In this document: positions 33,686 to 43,141 of the stretch, piece after piece
Layout of the letters: each line of letters starts with the position of its first letter
How positions within the stretch are numbered: the first letter of the stretch is position 1
Source of the DNA: Arenibacter sp. P308M17
GTDB lineage: Bacteria; Bacteroidota; Bacteroidia; Flavobacteriales; Flavobacteriaceae
Direction of reading: 5' to 3'
DNA length: 64,000 nucleotides
Assembly: GCF_003426735.1 (NCBI RefSeq)
Contig: NZ_QVON01000001.1
Span: forward strand, 310,001-374,000
Made by a program: the position numbers and the translations under genes
Notes under the pieces: generated by a model
What the model was told of the DNA's origin: nothing
The model's database searches: none
The model's input: only the letters and a program-made list of their open reading frames with translations

Positions 33686-33871
33686 TTACGCCACTTTCTG
33701 AATCAGATCAAAACACGGACAACGGTTGCATCTTTTGGATTCCGACTTTTTGTATTTTTCGCAGCATTTGGTCTTACAGCCAGTGGGGACCATTTTCTTT
33801 AGAGCGGCTTTGTGCTCCTTTTTTAAAGCTTTTTTTAGCTTTTTCTTTTCCTGTTTCTTTTTTTTGCCCAC
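33686..33871 (-). CDS. Small Cys/Lys-rich protein (61 aa)
   Basis: A GTG start gives 61 residues. The N-terminal 30 are almost all Lys/Glu/Ala (GKKKKQEKKKLKKALKKEH). The C-terminal half has CKTKCCEKYKKSESKRC and CNRCPCFDL, a dense Cys pattern that could hold zinc. No in-frame ATG is present. The Cys spacing and the ending resemble small proteins I recall from Flavobacteriaceae, which is why I think it is real. A lysine-rich frame in poly-A DNA is the alternative explanation. Confidence 0.55.
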   Translation of the reverse strand: MGKKKKQEKKKLKKALKKEHKAALKKMVPTGCKTKCCEKYKKSESKRCNRCPCFDLIQKVA

Positions 33872-34027
33872 TGGATATTGGAATAATAATTGGGCAAAAA
33901 TATTTATTTTAATTAAATCTAAATAAGATTAAATGTTAAATTATTTGAGGGAACAGTATTTTCTTTGGCAACGGGCGTAATAAAGGGAAAGGATTCCCAT
34001 CACCGACCCTTAATTTACGATTTAGGG

Positions 34028-36151
34028 TTATTTGTGCAAAGCCAGTTGGATCCGTTTTCTGGGAATGTCCACCTCCAGCACTTTAACAATGATTTGTTGG
34101 TGCAGGCTCACATGTTCGTTCACATCTTTTACGAAGCTATCCGCCAAGTTGGAGATATGGATCAGTCCACTTTCCTTGATACCTACATCTACAAAACAGC
34201 CAAAATTGGTAATATTGTTCACTATTCCGGGCAATAACTGTCCCTCCTTAAGATCGGAAATGGTCCTGATGTTCTGGTTAAAGGTAAATACCTTTGCCTT
34301 TTTCCTTACGTCCAGACCTGGTTTCTCCAATTCCTTTACAATATCCTGTAGCGTGGGCAATCCCACATCTTCGGTACAGTATTTTTTTAGATCGATTTTT
34401 TTTAGGACTTCCCTGTTTCCTATTATTTCGGAAAGGGGAACGCCCTGGTCTTTCAACATTTTTTGTACCAAGGAATAGCTTTCCGGGTGAACCGCCGAAT
34501 CATCCAAAGGGTTTTTTGCCTGCCGGATACGTAAAAATGCCGCCCCCTGTTCAAAGGCCTTTTCTCCCAAACGGGGTACTTTTTTAATTTCGTTCCTATT
34601 AGTAAAGGCACCGTTTTCGTTCCTGTAGGCCACAATATTTTCCGCAAGTTTTGGGCCAATTCCCGATACATAGCTCAGTAAGGGAACACTGGCCGTATTA
34701 ATGTTTACGCCTACGGTATTTACACAACTTTCCACTACCGTGTCCAGTGAGTTTTTTAATAGGCTCTGGTCTACGTCATGCTGATATTGTCCCACCCCAA
34801 TAGATTTGGCATCTATTTTCACCAATTCCGCCAAGGGATCTGCAAGCCGCCTTCCTATGGATACGGCGCCCCTTACGGTAACATCGTAATTGGGGAATTC
34901 TTCCCGGGCAATTTTAGAGGCGGAATAAATGGAGGCGCCGGCCTCGCTCACCACAAACACCTCGATATGGTTCTTGAATTGGATCCGCTTTATTAATTGC
35001 TCCGTTTCCCTGGAGGCGGTACCGTTTCCTATGGCTATCGCCTCAATCTTGTAGGCATCTGCCAAAGAACTGATTTTCTTTATAGCGCCTGTACTGTCGT
35101 TTTGCGGTGAGTGTGGATAAATGGTCTCGTTGTGCTCCAAATCGCCCTGAGCGCTCAGGCAGACCACTTTACAGCCTGTTCTGAAGCCAGGGTCTATGGC
35201 CAAAATACGCTTTTCCCCCAAAGGCGACCCCAACAAGAGCTGTTTCAAGTTTTTGGAAAATACCTGTATGGCCGACCCATCCGCTTTTTCCTTGGCCGAT
35301 TTTAGGATTTCATTGGACAGGGAAGGGAACAGTAATCTCTTATAGGCATCCTGTATGGCCAGTTTAAGATGGGGGGCAGTGCCATTATTGTTTTTGATGA
35401 TCCTGTACTCCATATTGGAGATGGCCTTCTCCTCGTCTATTTCAATTTTAACACGGATAAAGCCTTCATTTTCCGCCCGAAAGATGGCCAGGAGTCGGTG
35501 CGATGGACATCGGTTCAATGGCTCGCTCCATTCAAAGTAATCCCTGAATTTTTGTGCTTTTTCATCCTCTATCTTAGTGGAAATTACCTTGGTGGAAATA
35601 AGGGCAAATTTTTCCAACTGGGACCTGATCTGGTTTCGAATATCACTGCGTTCGTTAATCCATTCCGCAATGATATGCCGGGCCCCCTCCAGGGCTTCAT
35701 CTTCGTTGGGAACGGCATCATTGATATATTTTGAGGCCTCAAAATCGATTTCATCGGTCCGCTGGGCCAGTATAATTTTCGCCAGAGGCTCCAAGCCATT
35801 TTTTTTAGCGGTTTCCGCTTTGGTCTTTCGCTTTTTCTTGAAGGGCAGATAAAGGTCCTCCAATGTGGTGAGGTCCTCTGCATCAGTTATTTTTTTGGCC
35901 AACTCCGGGCTTAGTTCCTCCTGTTCCGCTATGGATTTCAGGATGGCCTCCTTGCGTTTTTCCAAGGCTTCAAACTGCGATTTGTACTGTACAATGGCAC
36001 CAATTTGTACCTCGTCCAAATTTCCGGTCCGTTCCTTTCTGTAGCGGGAAATAAAGGGTACTGTACAGTCCTCGTTTAATAGGGCAACCGTATTTTCTAT
36101 GCCTTTTACCGGGAGTTGGGTGTTTTTTGCGATGTAGGATATAAGATTCAT
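34028..36151 (-). CDS. tex: Tex-family RNA-binding transcription accessory protein
   Basis: 707 residues. Domains in order: Tex N-terminal helical part (TVPFISRYRKERTGNL), YqgF-like nuclease-fold domain (RILAIDPGFRTGCKV), helix-hairpin-helix (LSYVSGIGPKLAENIVAYRN) and a C-terminal S1 domain (GQLLPGIVNNITNFGCFVDVG). It binds nucleic acid and is associated with transcription and stress tolerance in other bacteria. Length and order match the family. Single gene. Confidence 0.93.
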   Translation of the reverse strand: MNLISYIAKNTQLPVKGIENTVALLNEDCTVPFISRYRKERTGNLDEVQIGAIVQYKSQFEALEKRKEAILKSIAEQEELSPELAKKITDAEDLTTLEDLYLPFKKKRKTKAETAKKNGLEPLAKIILAQRTDEIDFEASKYINDAVPNEDEALEGARHIIAEWINERSDIRNQIRSQLEKFALISTKVISTKIEDEKAQKFRDYFEWSEPLNRCPSHRLLAIFRAENEGFIRVKIEIDEEKAISNMEYRIIKNNNGTAPHLKLAIQDAYKRLLFPSLSNEILKSAKEKADGSAIQVFSKNLKQLLLGSPLGEKRILAIDPGFRTGCKVVCLSAQGDLEHNETIYPHSPQNDSTGAIKKISSLADAYKIEAIAIGNGTASRETEQLIKRIQFKNHIEVFVVSEAGASIYSASKIAREEFPNYDVTVRGAVSIGRRLADPLAELVKIDAKSIGVGQYQHDVDQSLLKNSLDTVVESCVNTVGVNINTASVPLLSYVSGIGPKLAENIVAYRNENGAFTNRNEIKKVPRLGEKAFEQGAAFLRIRQAKNPLDDSAVHPESYSLVQKMLKDQGVPLSEIIGNREVLKKIDLKKYCTEDVGLPTLQDIVKELEKPGLDVRKKAKVFTFNQNIRTISDLKEGQLLPGIVNNITNFGCFVDVGIKESGLIHISNLADSFVKDVNEHVSLHQQIIVKVLEVDIPRKRIQLALHK

Positions 36152-36312
36152 GGGGTAATTTGTTTTAAGGAGGTCTCTACTTCGACCGGATATAATAGTT
36201 TTTAAACTTTGGTTGATCTTTTTATAGAGTATTATTGTTATTTACTTTATAACGTACATGGTTTGTTGGTTCGTGCCTATCTTTCGGTTTTCAAGTCATT
36301 CATGATTTGTCA

Positions 36313-36332
36313 GGTCGAGCGGAGTCGAGACC
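36313..36332. repeat. 20-bp repeat, left bracket of the GIY-YIG gene
   Basis: GGTCGAGCGGAGTCGAGACC in plus orientation, 26 bp beyond the stop of the GIY-YIG gene. The same sequence in inverse orientation lies at 36676-36695, 17 bp upstream of the start codon, so the gene sits between inverted copies. Confidence 0.9.
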
Positions 36333-36358
36333 TATTCATCTTCATTTTTGGGTTTATA

Positions 36359-36658
36359 CTATGCATGGGTGGCGTTATTACATTCCGATAAAATTTGCAG
36401 AAGATCAAACTGGCCATTTGCCAAAGCCAATTTCTTTTTTCCGCTCCATTTCTTAATTTTTTTCTCAAAATAGATGGCCTGGATAACATCATTGAATTCC
36501 TGTTGAAAGATTAATTTAACCGGTCTTCTTTTAAAGGTGAAGCAAGTCTTGTTTAATCCCATGAGGTGTTCTTGAAATCTTCTTTCGATATCATTGGTGA
36601 TACCTGTATAGGTTAATCCGTCAGAGCATAATAGTATATATACATAATAGAACTTCAT
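36359..36658 (-). CDS. Small GIY-YIG nuclease domain protein
   Basis: 99 residues from the ATG at 36656-36658. The frame extends upstream, but those codons are the palindromic repeat read as protein (CPVERSRD), so the short start is used. The GIY-YIG module is complete: KFYYVYILLCSDGLTYTGIT (GIY and YIG equivalents), the Arg of NDIERRFQEH, and a late Glu in AIYFEKKIKKW. The C-terminus continues KKLALANGQFDLLQILSE. It is close to the UPF0213/YhbQ-like stand-alone nucleases. Inverted repeat copies on both sides and a decayed second copy upstream suggest a mobile or repeat-associated gene. Confidence 0.85.
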   Translation of the reverse strand: MKFYYVYILLCSDGLTYTGITNDIERRFQEHLMGLNKTCFTFKRRPVKLIFQQEFNDVIQAIYFEKKIKKWSGKKKLALANGQFDLLQILSECNNATHA

Positions 36659-36711
36659 AATATTGAACTTAAGGAAGTCTCGACTCCGCTCGACCGGACA
36701 TTTCGATGAGT
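36644..36711. repeat. 68-bp repeat copy 1 (GIY-YIG start region plus palindrome)
   Basis: This segment covers the start codon of the GIY-YIG gene and the 20-bp palindrome at 36676-36695, followed by GGACATTTCGATGAGT. It aligns without gaps to 36850-36917 at an offset of 206 bp, with 8 differences. Confidence 0.85.
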
Positions 36712-36849
36712 AGGACTCTCTCGATAGAGCCATCGGAATCCACTCTAACGGATATTCCGACTCCAAGAATTATGGTGCTTTATTTAAATAGCACTGTTTC
36801 TAAGACCATATAGTTTTATGCAAAATAGTTATTTTAACCCAATTGTAGT

Positions 36850-36917
36850 ATAATAGAATTTCATGATATAGTACTAGAGGAGGTCTCGACTCCGCTCGAC
36901 CGGACATTTCAATGAGT
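36850..36917 (-). pseudogene. Decapitated second GIY-YIG copy with its palindrome
   Basis: Second copy of the 68-bp repeat. On the minus strand, after the palindrome (36882-36901), an ATG at 36862-36864 begins ATGAAATTCTATTAT, encoding MKFYY, the same five residues as the intact gene, then diverges and meets a stop (TAA) after about six more codons. The 3' body of the gene is gone, leaving only the start and its repeat. Confidence 0.75.
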
Positions 36918-36936
36918 GATAACCTTAGGGAGAGAC

Positions 36937-39021
36937 CTAATTTATAGTCTCCCCATTCCCAACTCCATCTTCATCGGGATTGATGAAGACGAGTTTGCCA
37001 TCCGTATTTTCGGTCATAAGGATCATACCCTCGCTATCCACGCCACGCAAGGCCCTTGGGGCCAAATTGACTAATACGGTCACCTTTTTTCCAATGATGT
37101 CCTCTGGGGAAAAGCTCTCAGCAATGCCGGATACAATGGTTCTTACGTCCAGTCCGGTATCTACCTTTAAGACCAAAAGTTTTTTTGCTTTCGGCATTTT
37201 TTGGGCTTCAATAATGCTACCTACGCGCATATCCAACTTGGTGAAATCATCGAAGGTAATGGTGTCTTTTTGCGGGTCGATTTCTTTGTTCATAATTTCA
37301 TTTTCTTTTTTGGTAGCTTCCAATTTGTCCAATTGTGCCTGTATGGTTTCGTCCTCTACTTTACTGAACAAGAGCTCGGCTTCATTTATCCGATGTGCTG
37401 CCGGAAGCAATATTTCTTTTTCTGATATGTCTCCCCATTCCAGGGAGCCTTTGGTCGAACTTGCGGATATATTTAGAATTTGTTTCAGCTTGGCGGCGGT
37501 AAACGGCAGGAAAGGCTCACTTAAAACGGCCAAAGCGGATGCTATTTGAAGGGACACAAACATAATGGTTCTTACTCTTTCCTCATCCTGCTTAATTACT
37601 TTCCACGGCTCTTCATCGGCCAAATATTTATTGCCCAGTCGAGCCAAATTCATTACCTCCTGTCCCGCTTCACGGAAACGGTATCTTTCTATGGAACTGC
37701 CAATGATCCCGGGATATTTTTTAAGCGCTGCCAGGGTGTCCCTATCCACTTGGCTATAGGTGCCAGGGGATGGAACAGCTCCCTGGTAATACTTGTTGGT
37801 AAGCACTACTACACGATTGATGAAATTGCCGTAAATGGCCACCAATTCATTGTTGTTCCTGGCCTGGAAGTCCTTCCAGGTAAAATCATTGTCCTTGGTC
37901 TCGGGGGCATTGGCGGTGAGGGTATATCTAAGAACGTCCTGCATATTGGGAAATTCTTCCAAATACTCATGCAGCCACACGGCCCAATTCTTGGAAGTGG
38001 AGAGTTTATTGCCTTCCAAATTTAAAAATTCGTTCGCAGGAACGTTTTCAGGTAAAATAAAATCGCCATGAGCTTTTAGCATGCTCGGGAATATAATACA
38101 ATGGAACACAATATTATCCTTGCCGATAAAATGTACCATTTTAGTGTCCTTGGCCTTCCAATATGGTTCCCAATCCTTGCCTTCCCTTGCTGCCCATTCC
38201 TTGGTAGAGGAAATATAGCCTATCGGGGCATCGAACCACACGTACAATACCTTGCCTTCCCCGCCTTCTACCGGGACCGGGATCCCCCAGTCAAGATCAC
38301 GGGTAACCGCCCTGGGTTTTAGTCCGTCATCTATCCATGATTTACACTGCCCGTATACATTGGGTTTCCAATCATTTTTATGGCCTTCCAAAATCCATTT
38401 CCTTAAGAAATCCTCGTACCTATCCAATGGTAAAAACCAGTGCTTTGTTTCTTTTAGGGAGGGTACTGCTCCGGAAATGGTAGATTTCGGGTTGATCAGG
38501 TCAGTGGCATTCAAAGTGGAGCCACAATTTTCACACTGATCCCCATAAGCCTCTTCATGGCCACATTTGGGGCATGTACCGATTACAAAACGATCGGCCA
38601 AAAATTGTTTTGCCTCTTCGTCATATAATTGTTCGGTAGTTTCCTCAATAAAATCTCCTTGTCCGTACAGTTTTACAAAGAAATCGGAGGCCGTCTTATG
38701 GTGTACTTCCGCGGATGTCCTGGAATAGTTATTGAAGGTAATTCCAAAATCCTGGAAGGATTGTTTTATGATACCGTGGTATTTATCGATGATGTTTTGG
38801 GGGCTTACACCTTCTTTTTTGGCTTTCATGGAAATAGCAACCCCATGTTCATCGCTTCCGCAAACGAAGGCCACGTCATTTCCGTTTAATCTCAAGTATC
38901 TGGCATAGATATCCGCCGGCACATAAACTCCTGCCAAATGCCCTATATGTATGGGGCCGTTGGTATAAGGAAGGGCTGCGGTTATGGTATATCTTGCTGG
39001 CTTCTGAGTGTTCTGCGACAT
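36937..39021 (-). CDS. metG: Methionine-tRNA ligase
   Basis: 694 residues from the ATG at 39019-39021 ([19 protein letters not shown]). A TTG 21 bases further gives a longer frame, but the ATG is the usual start. [11 protein letters not shown] holds the HIGH motif, [18 protein letters not shown] is the zinc knuckle, and the KMSKS site is NKLSTSKNW. The C-terminal ~110 residues (from [12 protein letters not shown]) form an EMAPII/tRNA-binding domain with [17 protein letters not shown], used for dimerisation and tRNA capture. Single gene flanked by repeats. Confidence 0.95.
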   Translation of the reverse strand: MSQNTQKPARYTITAALPYTNGPIHIGHLAGVYVPADIYARYLRLNGNDVAFVCGSDEHGVAISMKAKKEGVSPQNIIDKYHGIIKQSFQDFGITFNNYSRTSAEVHHKTASDFFVKLYGQGDFIEETTEQLYDEEAKQFLADRFVIGTCPKCGHEEAYGDQCENCGSTLNATDLINPKSTISGAVPSLKETKHWFLPLDRYEDFLRKWILEGHKNDWKPNVYGQCKSWIDDGLKPRAVTRDLDWGIPVPVEGGEGKVLYVWFDAPIGYISSTKEWAAREGKDWEPYWKAKDTKMVHFIGKDNIVFHCIIFPSMLKAHGDFILPENVPANEFLNLEGNKLSTSKNWAVWLHEYLEEFPNMQDVLRYTLTANAPETKDNDFTWKDFQARNNNELVAIYGNFINRVVVLTNKYYQGAVPSPGTYSQVDRDTLAALKKYPGIIGSSIERYRFREAGQEVMNLARLGNKYLADEEPWKVIKQDEERVRTIMFVSLQIASALAVLSEPFLPFTAAKLKQILNISASSTKGSLEWGDISEKEILLPAAHRINEAELLFSKVEDETIQAQLDKLEATKKENEIMNKEIDPQKDTITFDDFTKLDMRVGSIIEAQKMPKAKKLLVLKVDTGLDVRTIVSGIAESFSPEDIIGKKVTVLVNLAPRALRGVDSEGMILMTENTDGKLVFINPDEDGVGNGETIN

Positions 39022-39090
39022 TATTTTTGGATTAGGCAGCAAAAATAAAGATTTTTACTCGATAATCGAGATTTGAATGCTCCGACGCTT

Positions 39091-39139
39091 GCCCGCCCGT
39101 ATCCGTTCGGACGGGCCTGCCCGTTCCGTTCAGGCGGGT
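39091..39139. repeat. GC-rich palindromic repeat (family 2)
   Basis: GCCCGCCCGTATCCGTTCGG, ACGGGCCTGCCCGTTCC and CAGGCGGGTG form overlapping inverted arms. It is related to the insert in 11364-11466 and to 21531-21553. Confidence 0.7.
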
Positions 39140-39220
39140 GTCGAAAGGTTATTAGTAGTTTCCTTCCTATTTATCAAGTGCTTGCCCTTAGGTAATTGAC
39201 TTGCAGCTGGCCAATTCCTT

Positions 39221-39272
39221 TAAAAAATAAGCCTTCGTTAGCCTGAAAAGAATTCAGAATTTACGAAGGCTT
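39221..39272 (-). terminator. Rho-independent terminator of the DUF1501 gene
   Basis: AAGCCTTCGT and ACGAAGGCTT pair, with a second small stem (CTGAA/TTCAG) in the loop. On the minus strand a T run follows. It lies 26 bp past the stop of the gene at 39298-41013. Confidence 0.82.
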
Positions 39273-39297
39273 GCTCACATAGTAAGTAGGGGTGATT

Positions 39298-41013
39298 TTA
39301 AGCTACCATTATGGATTTACTCAGTTTTTTATCCTGTACCTGTATCCTATATATATATTTTCCGGTAGCCAAATAGGTTTTAAGTCGCTCCCTAATATTG
39401 ATCTCAATGGAACCTTCGAACATTATTTCGTTATATACCGATCCCAAATATTGGCCCATAATATTGAACAGTTGTATGTCTACATGTGCGCTAAAGGGCA
39501 TTTCCAGATAAATGTGGGGCGTTGAATCCGTTGGGTAAAAAGGTTTGTGTACAATGGCATTCAACAATTCCGGGTTTGGATTTTCCTCAACTGGATCTGT
39601 GGGCGTTGGGGGAGTGGGCTCACCATCGCTATATACAATATCCGGAAAATCCACTCCACTGCAATTAAAGCCTAAGTTTACAGGGGTGTATGTATACCCG
39701 TCCATGATATGTTGTTCTACGAGGGGGATGTCCACACATAGCCATTCCGCCAGTACGGTAGCATACAGGTTTCTGAAGTCCATAGTGTACTCCAGGTTTC
39801 CCCTACTATTGGGCTCGTCCAAGGAGGGGTGGTCTCCCACAAAGGCACTTCCGTTTAATCCGGAACCAAAAAATAAGGTGGGAGCAGCTTTTCCATGGTC
39901 AGTTCCATTGGATCCGTTTTCGAAAATCCTTCTACCAAACTCGGAAAAAGTCATGCTCAATACCTTGTCGTCCTGCTGGGTAAAGGCAAGGTCATCATAG
40001 AAATTATCCACTGCTATGGATAGTTGGGTCATTAGACGTTCGTGTACCAAAGGTTGATTTCCGTGGGTATCAAAACCTCCCATACTGATCATGTAGACCT
40101 TGGTGCCAAGGTTTCCTTTGATCAATCTGGCCAATAGGGCCAACTGTCTGGCAAAACCATTGTCCTGATACTCAATTTGGTTGGCACCCCGCATATAGGC
40201 CTCATGTATAGTGCCGGCATACTCATTGGTTACATTGGATACCCCTCTTAGAAATTTAATCTGATCACTGTACATGCAATTGTCGAACAGTTCATCATTT
40301 ACCGGATATTGTAAGCCTGTTTGCGCAATTTGCTCCAACTGATCAATATTGTTGGTTACAAAGGCATAATTGGTCTCTTCTCCTTCAAAAACCAAACTTC
40401 CGTAGTTTCCAACTTGTATCGCGGCAGGACCCTCTGGTCTGCTACCGGGAAAATCCGATAAATAATCGGGGTATAGGTATTCAAAATGCCTTCCCATCCA
40501 GCCGGTATTCCTTCCACTGAAACCTGTGGTACTTAGGTCGGTATTGGCAAAAATATCGGAACCTGTAAAATGGGACAGGCTTTGGTTTTCATAGCCTACG
40601 CCATGAACCGCTTTAAATTGGCCTTCGCCCCACATGGGCTCCAAAGATTTCATATAGGTAGGGACACCAAATTCGTCGGTAAGTCTTAGGATCTTGCTTT
40701 CCGGCAGATAAATATTGGGGCGCGCATTGGCGTAAATGTCGTATTGTTCAATGGGAATAATAGTACTAAGACCATCGTTCCCACCTGACAAACGAATTAA
40801 TATCAAGATATTATCAGTTTCCGCCATTGCTATTGCCGAGGTTAATGGGGATGGCGCGGATGCCGTTAGAAAATTACTGCCCAGCATCATAGATCCTGAA
40901 CCGGCAATACCCAAGGCTTGAAGAAAGGAGCGTCTGCTCCAGGTCTTGTGCTCCAGATCATGGCCATCATGGTCTTTGCCTTTATGGGGTGATTTATGGT
41001 GATTATCGCACAT
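39298..41013 (-). CDS. DUF1501 protein with T9SS C-terminal domain
   Basis: 571 residues. The N-terminus is rich in His/Lys/Asp (CDNHHKSPHKGKDHDGHDL), then a twin-arginine motif SRRSFLQALG. The DUF1501 domain covers about residues 65-440 (ILIRLSGGNDGLSTIIP, TMSFSEFGRRIFENGSNGTDHG). A Pro/Thr-rich linker and a C-terminal ~80-residue segment (FSAHVDIQLFNIMGQYLGSVY, KYIYRIQVQDKKLSKSIMVA) have the features of a type A T9SS sorting domain. It pairs with the DUF1800 gene 11 bp upstream, as in many Bacteroidota and Planctomycetota. Confidence 0.85.
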   Translation of the reverse strand: MCDNHHKSPHKGKDHDGHDLEHKTWSRRSFLQALGIAGSGSMMLGSNFLTASAPSPLTSAIAMAETDNILILIRLSGGNDGLSTIIPIEQYDIYANARPNIYLPESKILRLTDEFGVPTYMKSLEPMWGEGQFKAVHGVGYENQSLSHFTGSDIFANTDLSTTGFSGRNTGWMGRHFEYLYPDYLSDFPGSRPEGPAAIQVGNYGSLVFEGEETNYAFVTNNIDQLEQIAQTGLQYPVNDELFDNCMYSDQIKFLRGVSNVTNEYAGTIHEAYMRGANQIEYQDNGFARQLALLARLIKGNLGTKVYMISMGGFDTHGNQPLVHERLMTQLSIAVDNFYDDLAFTQQDDKVLSMTFSEFGRRIFENGSNGTDHGKAAPTLFFGSGLNGSAFVGDHPSLDEPNSRGNLEYTMDFRNLYATVLAEWLCVDIPLVEQHIMDGYTYTPVNLGFNCSGVDFPDIVYSDGEPTPPTPTDPVEENPNPELLNAIVHKPFYPTDSTPHIYLEMPFSAHVDIQLFNIMGQYLGSVYNEIMFEGSIEINIRERLKTYLATGKYIYRIQVQDKKLSKSIMVA

Positions 41014-41024
41014 AATGGTCGGTT

Positions 41025-42533
41025 TTATTTAAGTTGAAATTCGGGTTGTCTGGAAAGGTGTCTTAACAATAGCTGTACCTGAAGAGGTACTGATGGCCAC
41101 ATGCTCAAGACCCAAGTTGAATCTCCGCCAGCGTAAAAATCCGGGCTATAATATTCTTCTGGAACATCCTCTATTAGAAAGGACGACATGGCATTGTCAA
41201 AATCCTGTTGGGTAAACAATCCTTTTGGGGTAATTTTATCCACAATGGCCTGTACAACGATCTGTGGATTACTGGTATTGCTGTTGGCAGGTCCAACCGC
41301 ATCCATGGCAAATGTCCTGAATTGTTCCGAATTGTCCTGGTAAAAACCATCAATGATGGTTTCCATGGTCAGCCAACGTCCAATCATGAAATTGGTATTG
41401 ATCCAATCCCTATTTCGTTGCCATCCCGCAACATCAAAGGGATCGAACAGATCCTGGCCCAGCATTCCACTATAATTTATGGCACTCCCAATGGTTGTAG
41501 TGTTGTGGGAAAAACCTGTTTCTTTAATGAGGTTTAGATATAGGTCGAACGGGCTTTTAATGATAACGCCTATGGCCTCATCGTCAAAAAAGTGTTGACT
41601 TTTAAAAAGTTGGCCCAAGACTGGTGCCAATTCAAAATTATTGTTGATAAAAGTGGTGGTTAGGCCGTCAATGATGGTCTTTGCGTTGTTGGCCTCATCG
41701 GTTGAATCCGGGTGTACAAAAAATTCGTATAGCTTTTTACAGATGAAATAACCTATTTCGTTGGCCCTTTCTTCAAAAAGAATGTCGATAACGTCATCAT
41801 ATCCCCAGTTTCCAGTGCGTCCAAAAATTGTTTTGTTCTCCGTATTGAAATTGGAAGCATCAAATACAACCTGCTCACAGCCCAATTCTCCCCTTTCAAC
41901 ATAACCGGAAAGTGCTTTGGCCGTTTCAATGATATCCTGTTCTGTATATCCGTTTCCCTCTCCTAATGTAAATAGCTCATAAAGCTCGCGGGCATAATTC
42001 TCATTGGGGTTTTCGCCATTGTTGTAAACGCCGTCCAAATAATAGAGCATGGCACTGGTAAGGCCAATTTCACTCACAAAGGTCTTAAAATTGCCAATAG
42101 CGTTGCGCTGTAGGCAGTTGATATAATAATAAAGGAAAGAATTACAATTGTACACGTCCAGTTCCGTTACAAAATGATTGCTCCAAAAAAAACTGAGTCG
42201 GTCCCGGAGGTTATTTTCAAGTAAGGAATTGGTATAGGCCAACTTGAATTCTTCTTGTTGCGATCTTATTATTTGTCCACGCTGCTCATCATCCTCGGGA
42301 TAATTGCTGTTGTTCCAGTCCGCCCATAGGGGGGCGGCCAAGAGGGGCATATTTTGCGCTTCGGAAATGAGGGAATCAACCAAGGCACCGGCAGTTTGGC
42401 CAGTGGCTTGATCAATGGTTGGGACCGAGGCGCTAAAACCCAATCTTCTATATAGATGTTGGGCCCTTTGTACATTCAATGGAGTGGTATAGGGGGCCAA
42501 ACCAGAAGTATTACAGTTTACGAAAAATTCCAT
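41025..42533 (-). CDS. DUF1800 family protein
   Basis: 502 residues. Family features: QRAQHLYRRLGFSASV near the N-terminus, DRLSFFWSNHF, NENYARELYELFTLGEGNGYTEQDI, KKLYEFFVHP, and a C-terminal half with NWAWW-type WQRNRDWINTNFMIGRW. No signal peptide is evident from MEFFVNCN, unusual for a partner of an exported DUF1501 protein; an unrecognised start could exist, but the frame has no upstream extension with one. Its function is unknown. First gene of a two-gene operon with 39298-41013. Confidence 0.85.
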   Translation of the reverse strand: MEFFVNCNTSGLAPYTTPLNVQRAQHLYRRLGFSASVPTIDQATGQTAGALVDSLISEAQNMPLLAAPLWADWNNSNYPEDDEQRGQIIRSQQEEFKLAYTNSLLENNLRDRLSFFWSNHFVTELDVYNCNSFLYYYINCLQRNAIGNFKTFVSEIGLTSAMLYYLDGVYNNGENPNENYARELYELFTLGEGNGYTEQDIIETAKALSGYVERGELGCEQVVFDASNFNTENKTIFGRTGNWGYDDVIDILFEERANEIGYFICKKLYEFFVHPDSTDEANNAKTIIDGLTTTFINNNFELAPVLGQLFKSQHFFDDEAIGVIIKSPFDLYLNLIKETGFSHNTTTIGSAINYSGMLGQDLFDPFDVAGWQRNRDWINTNFMIGRWLTMETIIDGFYQDNSEQFRTFAMDAVGPANSNTSNPQIVVQAIVDKITPKGLFTQQDFDNAMSSFLIEDVPEEYYSPDFYAGGDSTWVLSMWPSVPLQVQLLLRHLSRQPEFQLK

Positions 42534-42730
42534 AATTTATTCCGCATTTGATAGGTTACTGGTAAAGTAAGGGGGTCATTGAATAACGCAGATTATAATA
42601 AGAAATTATCGCTCTTATGAAATTTTCGTTATACTGCTTAATAAATTACGTGGTTTGTAGAAATTTGGACGACAATATGTGAGGTTTTTCGATAAAATAC
42701 ACGTTTTTTGGTAATTAGAATGGAATTGAT

Positions 42731-43090
42731 ATGGCAAAGCATAATGAGTTTGGAAAAAAGGGAGAGCAATTGGCGGTCGACTATTTAACTGAAAATGGCT
42801 ATAGGGTAGTTCATAGAAATTATAGGTATTTGAAGGCTGAGATAGATATAATTGCAAGAAAAGGAGATATTTTGGCAATTGTAGAGGTCAAATCAAGAAG
42901 TTCGGATTATATGCAATCGATAGCGGAAACGGTGACCGAAGCCAAAATAAAACGTTTGGTAAAGGCAACAAATTACTATGTGATTGCCAATAATCTTGAT
43001 GTTGAGGTTAGGTTCGATATCATTACCATACATAAAAATGGCACAACATTTAGTATGGAACATTTGGAAAATGCGTTTTATCATTTTTAA
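42731..43090 (+). CDS. yraN: YraN (UPF0102) nuclease-fold protein
   Basis: 119 residues, full length. PD-(D/E)XK-like motif: KAEIDIIARKGDILAIVEVKSR, with GKKGEQLAVDYLTENGYRVV at the N-terminus. The family is predicted to act on DNA (Holliday junction-resolvase-like) but is not functionally settled. It lies 52 bp upstream of the ACT-like gene on the same strand. Confidence 0.92.
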   Translation: MAKHNEFGKKGEQLAVDYLTENGYRVVHRNYRYLKAEIDIIARKGDILAIVEVKSRSSDYMQSIAETVTEAKIKRLVKATNYYVIANNLDVEVRFDIITIHKNGTTFSMEHLENAFYHF

Positions 43091-43141
43091 TTATTTGTTT
43101 TATTTGTAACAATTTGTTATTTTTACCAAAAGTTTAGGAAA

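Noticed and set aside
36659-36766. N-terminal extension of the GIY-YIG protein
   Set aside because: The codons are the palindromic repeat read as protein (VERSRD), so the ATG at 36658 is preferred.
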